Source: Solirubrobacteraceae bacterium (GTDB taxonomy: Bacteria; Actinomycetota; Thermoleophilia; Solirubrobacterales; Solirubrobacteraceae). From it: a stretch of DNA of 9,633 bases. The notes under the pieces were generated by a model. That model saw only the letters and a list, made by a program, of their open reading frames with translations, was not told where the DNA came from and did no database searches. This document shows positions 5,490-9,633 of the stretch, piece by piece. The stretch lies in NCBI GenBank assembly GCA_030043235.1, contig JASHYF010000375.1, forward strand, positions 1 to 9,633. The letters are read 5' to 3'. The position numbers and the translations under genes were made by a program. Position 1 is the first letter of the stretch. Each line of letters starts with the position of its first letter.

Positions 5490-6812
5490 GTGAGCGGCAC
5501 TGACTTGACCAGCAGCTCAGCGGGCGAGGAAGCCCGGCGAGGACGAGGACGGCCCAACGAGGTGCAGGCGCTGAGCGCGCTGGCCTTTGAGGAGCTGGGG
5601 AGCTTTCCCGGCGGCATCCGCGACATGCACCTTGGCATCGCCGAGCGGGCATTTCGGGGCGTGGGCCCAGCGGCTCGCCCGGTCCAGGTGATCCACGACG
5701 CCCTCTCGCGCCGCGCCTACGCCGCGGTCTCCTCCGGCGCGGCGGCGCTGGGCCGGACCGCCGACGCGACGATCGACAGGAGCGGGATCGGGCGGCAGCG
5801 CCTGCCCTCGACGACGCGCCCGGGGAGCGCGGTGATCGCCGCTCTGAACGGCCTGATCGGCGATCGGCTCGAGCGCTCGGGGAGCGAGCTTCACCAGCCG
5901 GTCTCGGTGCGCGTGGACGGCGAGGCGGTGGCGCTCGACGCGAGCTCGCTGCGTGCGGCGTTCCCCGGGGCGACGACGCGGCTGGTCGTGTTCCTGCACG
6001 GCCTGATGGGGACCGAGTTCTACTGGGCATGGGGCGGCGATCCGGGAGACAGCTACGGTGCGCGCCTGGCCTCGGAGGTTGCGTGCAGCCCGGTGTACCT
6101 GCGCTACAACAGCGGCCTGCACGTCTCCGAAAACGGGCGGGCGATCGCGGCGCTGCTGGACGAGCTGGTGCGGGAATGGCCGGTCGAGGTGCAGGAGATC
6201 GCGCTGGTGGGCCACTCGATGGGCGGGCTGGTGGCGCGCAGCGCGTGCCACGAGGGCTCAGAGGCCGGCCACGGCTGGACTGAGCGCGTTCGTCACGTGA
6301 TCTCGCTGGGCACGCCGCACCTGGGTGCGCCGCTCGAGCAGGGAGCGCACATCGCCGCGGCGGCGCTGCACGCGCTGCCGGAGACGCGCATGCTCGGCGC
6401 TTTCCTGCGCCGGCGCTCCGCGGGCATCCGCGACCTGCGCCACGGCTCGCTCGTCGACGAGGATTGGCGCGGCCGCGACCCCGACGCCCTGCGCGCGGCT
6501 GCGTGCAAGGAGGTGCCGCTGCTGGACGGAGCGATGCACTGCTTCGTCTCGGCCACCATCACCGGCAGCCCGCACCATCCGCTGGGGCGCCTGCTCGGCG
6601 ACATCCTCGTGCTGACGCCCAGCGCCACCGGGCAGGGTCGCACGCGGCGGATCCCCTTCAAGGCCGAGCACGGCCATCACGTCGGCTCGACCCATCACCT
6701 CGCGCTGCTCAATCACCCCGAGGTGTACGAGCGCCTGCGCGGGTGGCTGGAGCAGCCCGGCGGCGGCGCGCGGGCGCGGCGGGCTCGCCAACCAGGCTGC
6801 GCAGCTCGTTGA
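5490..6812 (+). CDS. Intracellular alpha/beta hydrolase of lipase/PGAP1-like type
   Basis: 440 residues. Residues 1-160 form an N-terminal region of mostly helical character (FEELGSFPGGIRDMHLGIAE, 33-52, then HDALSRRAYAAVSSGAAALG, 69-88). The hydrolase domain follows: VVFLHGLMGTEFYW (166-179, oxyanion hole), nucleophile elbow LVGHSMGGLVARS with Ser243, ISLGTPHLGAP (271-281) typical of lipases and PGAP1-like esterases, a likely acid Asp371 in LGDILVLTPSATG, and His402 or His403 in GSTHHLALLNHP. No signal peptide or membrane helix, so it probably acts in the cytoplasm on stored ester or polyester. Divergent from the phasin-like gene. Its last 104 bp overlap the 3' end of the WS/DGAT gene on the other strand, and the overlap encodes the end of the hydrolase domain plus an R/A/G-rich tail. 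Substrate (triacylglycerol, wax ester, PHA or other) unproven. Confidence 0.88.
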   Translation: MSGTDLTSSSAGEEARRGRGRPNEVQALSALAFEELGSFPGGIRDMHLGIAERAFRGVGPAARPVQVIHDALSRRAYAAVSSGAAALGRTADATIDRSGIGRQRLPSTTRPGSAVIAALNGLIGDRLERSGSELHQPVSVRVDGEAVALDASSLRAAFPGATTRLVVFLHGLMGTEFYWAWGGDPGDSYGARLASEVACSPVYLRYNSGLHVSENGRAIAALLDELVREWPVEVQEIALVGHSMGGLVARSACHEGSEAGHGWTERVRHVISLGTPHLGAPLEQGAHIAAAALHALPETRMLGAFLRRRSAGIRDLRHGSLVDEDWRGRDPDALRAAACKEVPLLDGAMHCFVSATITGSPHHPLGRLLGDILVLTPSATGQGRTRRIPFKAEHGHHVGSTHHLALLNHPEVYERLRGWLEQPGGGARARRARQPGCAAR

Positions 6813-8190
6813 AGCCTTCCTGCACTCCCTCGGCGAGGACGTGGAGGTCGGGCATGGAGTCGCAGTCGGCGTTGAGTCCGAGCACGACCTCTCCGCCGTA
6901 GGAGAAGATCGCGATCGCGAGCGCGTGCTGCGCGGCGAGCGGCACGACCGGGTGGACCTCGCGCAGCGGAGCGCCGAACGCGTACAGCGGCACGCGCGGT
7001 CCGGGCACGTTGGTGATCGTAAGGTTGAACAGGCGCGTGGCGTACAGCGAGCGCGCGATCAGCGCGTGCAGCAGCGGCGGGGCGAGCGCGGCGAGGTCGA
7101 GCATCGTCGTGGCGCCGAGCGCCGCGCCCGATGCCTTCAGCCTGCTCGTGTGCTCGACGACCTTGCGCACGCGCGCGAACGCGTCGAGCTCGGCGACGGG
7201 CAGCTCCACGAACAGCGAGCTGACGCGGTTGCCGAGGGCGAGGCGCTCGGAAGCGCTGCGCACGTTCATCGGGACCATCGCGCGCAGGCCCTCGCGCGGA
7301 GGCGACTCGCGGCGCGACACCAGCAGGCGGCTCAGCCCGGTCGTGCACGCGGCGAGCACGACGTCGTTGACCGAGCCGCCGAGCTCACGGCCGATCGTCT
7401 TGAGCTCGGGCAGGGACGCGCGCACGATCTCAAAGCGCCGCGTTGCGCCGATCGGCACGTTGAGGCTGGTGCATGGCGCGGCGATCAGCTCGTCGCGCAC
7501 GATGAGCTCGGCCAGGGCGCGGGACTTCTCGAGCGTGTCGCGAGGATGCAGCGCTGCGTGCACGCCGGCGCTCGCGGCGCGCACACCCGTCCTCGCCAGC
7601 CCCGTCACGAGGCCCGGTGGATGCGGCGTGAGCGCTTGCCGCAGCGAGCGCGATTCATCGGCATCGGCCGCCGGCCGGACGGCCCTGGGGAGTGCGGGCG
7701 GCTCGGCGTCGAGCAGCAGCCGCACCACGTCGACCGACCCGACGCCGTCGACGAGGCAGTGATGGGTCTTCGTGGCCAGCGCCCAGCGATCGTGCTCGAG
7801 CCCCTCGACCAGCACCATCTCCCACAGCGGGCGCGTGCGATCGAGGCGGTGTGAGAAGTAGTCCGCCGCCCACTCACACAGCTCGGCGTCGCCGCCCGGC
7901 GCGGGCAGCGCCGCACGGTGCACGTGGCTGCGGAGGTCGAACTGGGGATCCTCCTGCCAGCAGGGCCACGTCAGCCCGCCTGTTCGCTCCGATGAGAGCC
8001 GCTGCGAGTAGCGCGGCAGCAACGTCAGGCGCGAGGCGACGTCGGTGCACACCGCCTCGAGCGCGGGGACGGTGTCGCCGGGCACTGGATCGAAGACCAT
8101 CACCCCGCCGATATGCATCGTCGCGCCCTCGTCCATCTGCTCGAGCTCGAGGAACGTCGCGTCCAATGCGGTGAGCTGGTCGACCATCAT
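6709..8190 (-). CDS. Wax ester synthase/acyl-CoA:diacylglycerol acyltransferase (WS/DGAT)
   Basis: 493 residues, a little above the usual 450-480. It catalyses transfer of acyl groups from acyl-CoA to a fatty alcohol or diacylglycerol, making wax ester or triacylglycerol at the membrane/lipid-droplet surface. Signatures are LTALDATFLELE (6-17), PLWEMVLVEGL (121-131), the catalytic HHCLVDG (143-149, base His144, HHxxxDG), SVNDVVLAACTTGLSRLL (273-290, the ND motif), GNRVSSLFVELPV (320-332), and NVPGPRVPLY (394-403). All active-site blocks are intact. ATG 8190 or the adjacent ATG 8187 follows GGAGG (minus strand, 8201-8197) at 6 or 9 nt. The final 25 residues are a low-complexity R/A/P tail, encoded in the antisense overlap with the lipase. 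It lies 84 bp downstream of the methyltransferase on the same strand and may share its transcript. WS versus DGAT preference cannot be judged by eye. Confidence 0.96.
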   Translation of the reverse strand: MMVDQLTALDATFLELEQMDEGATMHIGGVMVFDPVPGDTVPALEAVCTDVASRLTLLPRYSQRLSSERTGGLTWPCWQEDPQFDLRSHVHRAALPAPGGDAELCEWAADYFSHRLDRTRPLWEMVLVEGLEHDRWALATKTHHCLVDGVGSVDVVRLLLDAEPPALPRAVRPAADADESRSLRQALTPHPPGLVTGLARTGVRAASAGVHAALHPRDTLEKSRALAELIVRDELIAAPCTSLNVPIGATRRFEIVRASLPELKTIGRELGGSVNDVVLAACTTGLSRLLVSRRESPPREGLRAMVPMNVRSASERLALGNRVSSLFVELPVAELDAFARVRKVVEHTSRLKASGAALGATTMLDLAALAPPLLHALIARSLYATRLFNLTITNVPGPRVPLYAFGAPLREVHPVVPLAAQHALAIAIFSYGGEVVLGLNADCDSMPDLHVLAEGVQEGFNELRSLVGEPAAPARRRRAAPATRAGARTPRGD

Positions 8191-8274
8191 CGCCAGCCTC
8201 CCCCACGCGGCCCCCGGCTGTCATCGGTGGCGAGGTGCAAGCTGCCCCGTAGTAGTCCGCATACCGCGAGCGAG

Positions 8275-9204
8275 CTACTGCACGGTCGAGACGTGCTGGG
8301 ACCGCTGGCTCGCTCGATGCGGAAACCGCGGTGACCCGCGCTGCAGCTCGGGACGCGCGCGCGCGACGTGCGCGCCGTGGCTCGGCGTGAGGCCGTCGGC
8401 GCGTCCGGCGCAGTAGCGCGCGGCGAGCTCCTCGGGACCGAGGTTCTCGAGGAGCGCGAGTCCCGCCTCGCGCAGGTGCTCGCCGAGCCAGCCGGGATGG
8501 AAGCCCGACACCCACGGCTCGCCGGCGGCGGCTACGCGCGCGCGAGTCTCGTGCAGCGGGCTGTGCTCGGCGTCGAGCACGCGCTGGTCGAGGTAGCTGA
8601 ACACGAGCTCGCTGCCGGGCGCCGCGCACGAGGCGATCGCGGCGAGCGTCTTCATGTTGGCGTCCCTGGTGAGGTAGGTGGTGACGCCGAGCCACGAGAA
8701 GAACGCCGGGCGCTCGCCGCTGAACGGCGCGCCCGCGAGCGCCGCGTCGAGGGAGATCTCGCCGAGGTCGGCCGGCACGAGGTGAAGGCGCGAGGGCAGC
8801 GGGATGCCGCGCTCGGCGAGGCGTTCGAGCTTGAGCTCCTGCGTCGCCGGATAGTCGACCTCGAACACGTCCACCTCGTGCGCGAAGGCCGGACGGCGCA
8901 GCGCGAAGCTGTCCATGCCCGCGCCGACGATCACGTACTGGCGCACGCCGCGGCGGACGGCCTCGGCAAGCGCGTCCTCGGCGTAGCGGGCACGCAGGAT
9001 CACGGTTCCGTAGGAGGGGTGCGCGCGCAGGCGCGCGTCGAGCCCCTCGGCATCCCTGCGCGCGCTCGCGGTGCCGGGCTGCTCGTCGAGGAACAGCCGC
9101 TCGCCCCACGTGTCCTCGATCAGCGGCGGATCGTCGAGTCGTGTGTGGACGGCGCGCATGAGGGCGGTGCCGATCGCGGTCCAGCTCGCCCTGCCAGGGT
9201 CCAT
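8275..9204 (-). CDS. SAM-dependent methyltransferase of the PPM1/LCMT (TIGR00027-like) family
   Basis: 309 residues. Family signatures are in order: VRQYVIVGAGMDSFALRR (87-104, SAM-binding GAGxDxxxxR), FEVDYPATQELK (114-125, acidic residue plus P..Q..K), LHLVPADL (140-147), FFSWLGVTTYLT (168-179), and YCAGRADGL (264-272). Members methylate carboxyl or hydroxyl groups; in mycobacteria they are numerous and mostly of unknown substrate. A low-complexity tail of about 25 residues (PELQRG... to TVQ) follows the last conserved block. ATG 9204 has GGGAG (minus strand, 9218-9214) 9 nt upstream. Being directly upstream of the WS/DGAT gene, it may be co-expressed and act on a lipid or fatty acid, but that is inference only. 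No membrane segment. Confidence 0.93.
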   Translation of the reverse strand: MDPGRASWTAIGTALMRAVHTRLDDPPLIEDTWGERLFLDEQPGTASARRDAEGLDARLRAHPSYGTVILRARYAEDALAEAVRRGVRQYVIVGAGMDSFALRRPAFAHEVDVFEVDYPATQELKLERLAERGIPLPSRLHLVPADLGEISLDAALAGAPFSGERPAFFSWLGVTTYLTRDANMKTLAAIASCAAPGSELVFSYLDQRVLDAEHSPLHETRARVAAAGEPWVSGFHPGWLGEHLREAGLALLENLGPEELAARYCAGRADGLTPSHGAHVARARPELQRGSPRFPHRASQRSQHVSTVQ

Positions 9205-9315
9205 CGCCGGATTCTCCCAGAGCCTCGCGGGCGGTCACGCAGTTCAGACCCGAGCTTGGGCGGCAGGCGCACGACGGTTGTCGGGAAGAGATCGAGGGAG
9301 CGGATAAGCGCTGTA

Positions 9316-9331
9316 GCTCGTCGCTACGAGC
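9316..9331. terminator. Small hairpin between two minus-strand genes
   Basis: GCTCGT (9316-9321) pairs with ACGAGC (9326-9331) around a 4-nt loop. It lies 44 bp past the stop of the coiled-coil gene (9376, minus) and 111 bp before the methyltransferase start, so it could terminate the upstream gene. Short stem, no T-run. Nothing else recognisable is seen in 9205-9375. Confidence 0.3.
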
Positions 9332-9375
9332 CCGATTCCATCAGCGCCGCGATACCCCGTTCGCCGGAGTCGTCA

Positions 9376-9633
9376 TTAATCCGGCCGCTGATCGCGCCGT
9401 GGCTCGGTGTTCGCGGGCGCGTGTGCGGGGACCTCGGCCGACGTGGCCTGCCGGGCGTCTAGTAGCGAGCCGCTCCCGTCTTCGCTCGCCCGCTCCCGCG
9501 TCGCGTCAGCCGGGCCGCCGTCGGCGAGCGCATCCAGGCGCGCCGCCAGCTCGTGTATCTCCTCGACCAGCCGGCTGCGTCCCCCTGAGATCGCATCAAC
9601 GTCAGCGCGCAGCACCTGGACCTCCAGCTCCGC
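9376..9633 (-). CDS. C-terminal part of a coiled-coil protein of unknown function; 5' end outside the window
   Basis: The frame is open from the right edge of the window to the TAA at 9378-9376 and gives about 85 residues. The first part (AELEVQVLRADVDAI, then GGRSRLVEEIHELAARLDAL) has heptad-like spacing of Leu, Val and Ile with many charged residues, which predicts a coiled coil. The last 45 residues are a Gly/Ala/Ser/Pro-rich charged tail that looks disordered. GTG 9615 could be an internal start, but the open frame and the coiled-coil pattern continue upstream of it and no ribosome binding site is evident, so the gene most likely begins beyond the window. No family recognised. Confidence 0.5.
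   Translation of the reverse strand, partial: AELEVQVLRADVDAISGGRSRLVEEIHELAARLDALADGGPADATRERASEDGSGSLLDARQATSAEVPAHAPANTEPRRDQRPD

Noticed and set aside
4807..6030. 407-codon minus-strand frame spanning the phasin-like gene and the lipase start
   Set aside because: It is low-complexity S/R/P/A sequence crossing two supported genes and a promoter region; no recognisable domain.
6841..7854. 337-codon plus-strand frame opposite WS/DGAT
   Set aside because: Antisense to the intact catalytic core of the acyltransferase, rich in R/E/H, no motif.
7874..9238. 454-codon minus-strand frame over the methyltransferase
   Set aside because: It is another frame of the same strand as the methyltransferase, has an Arg-rich composition and no motif; the methyltransferase frame carries all family signatures.
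8368..9462. 364-codon plus-strand frame opposite the methyltransferase
   Set aside because: Antisense shadow with R/A/E/V-rich sequence and no family features; it also runs across an intergenic region without a ribosome binding site of note.
1..9633. CRISPR array, tRNA/rRNA genes, transposases, toxin-antitoxin or phage genes
   Set aside because: I looked for regularly spaced direct repeats, cloverleaf arms with GTTCRA, IS-type inverted ends and related protein motifs and saw none. The only tandem repeat is the 12-bp coding repeat at 5101-5160.

Overview
The window is about 70% G+C, densely packed, and uses GTG/TTG starts and R/A-rich proteins with strong G/C third positions. Gene content (paired acyl-CoA dehydrogenases, a WS/DGAT wax ester synthase, a PPM1/LCMT-type methyltransferase) fits a high-GC Actinomycetota chromosome. 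A deep lineage such as the Thermoleophilia/Solirubrobacterales is my guess; no marker gene here proves it. I see no mobile element, CRISPR array, tRNA or rRNA.

Left part (1-1100): the 3' end of an aldose 1-epimerase (galM, +) converges on a pyridoxamine-phosphate-oxidase-fold protein (-), with a strong GC-rich hairpin between them as a likely shared terminator. Middle-left (1167-3969): a tightly coupled + strand operon of two different acyl-CoA dehydrogenase subunits and an alpha/beta hydrolase. The overlaps are ATGA and TGATG, and the first gene looks leaderless. A GTGA-overlapping short frame (3966-4055) follows and may be the remnant of a fourth operon gene. Next come a perfect 10+1+10 palindrome, a RibD/DHFR-fold reductase with its own good ribosome binding site (4095-4691), and a long stem-loop.

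Right part (4839-8190): three genes that read as a neutral-lipid storage locus. They are a small Lys/Ala/Ser-rich, coiled-coil, phasin-like protein (-), a divergently transcribed alpha/beta hydrolase of lipase type without a signal peptide (+), and a WS/DGAT acyltransferase (-). The lipase and acyltransferase genes converge and overlap by 104 bp at their 3' ends, so predicted synthesis and breakdown enzymes for stored lipid are antisense to each other. Upstream of the acyltransferase on the same strand is a SAM-dependent methyltransferase (8275-9204). The window ends in the C-terminal part of a coiled-coil protein of unknown function (-).

All named functions come from motifs read by eye. No completely new system is evident. 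The points most worth following are the storage-lipid gene grouping with its antisense overlap, the phasin-like tandem SK repeats, the two-subunit acyl-CoA dehydrogenase with a relocated catalytic glutamate, and the truncated-looking fourth operon gene beside the palindrome.
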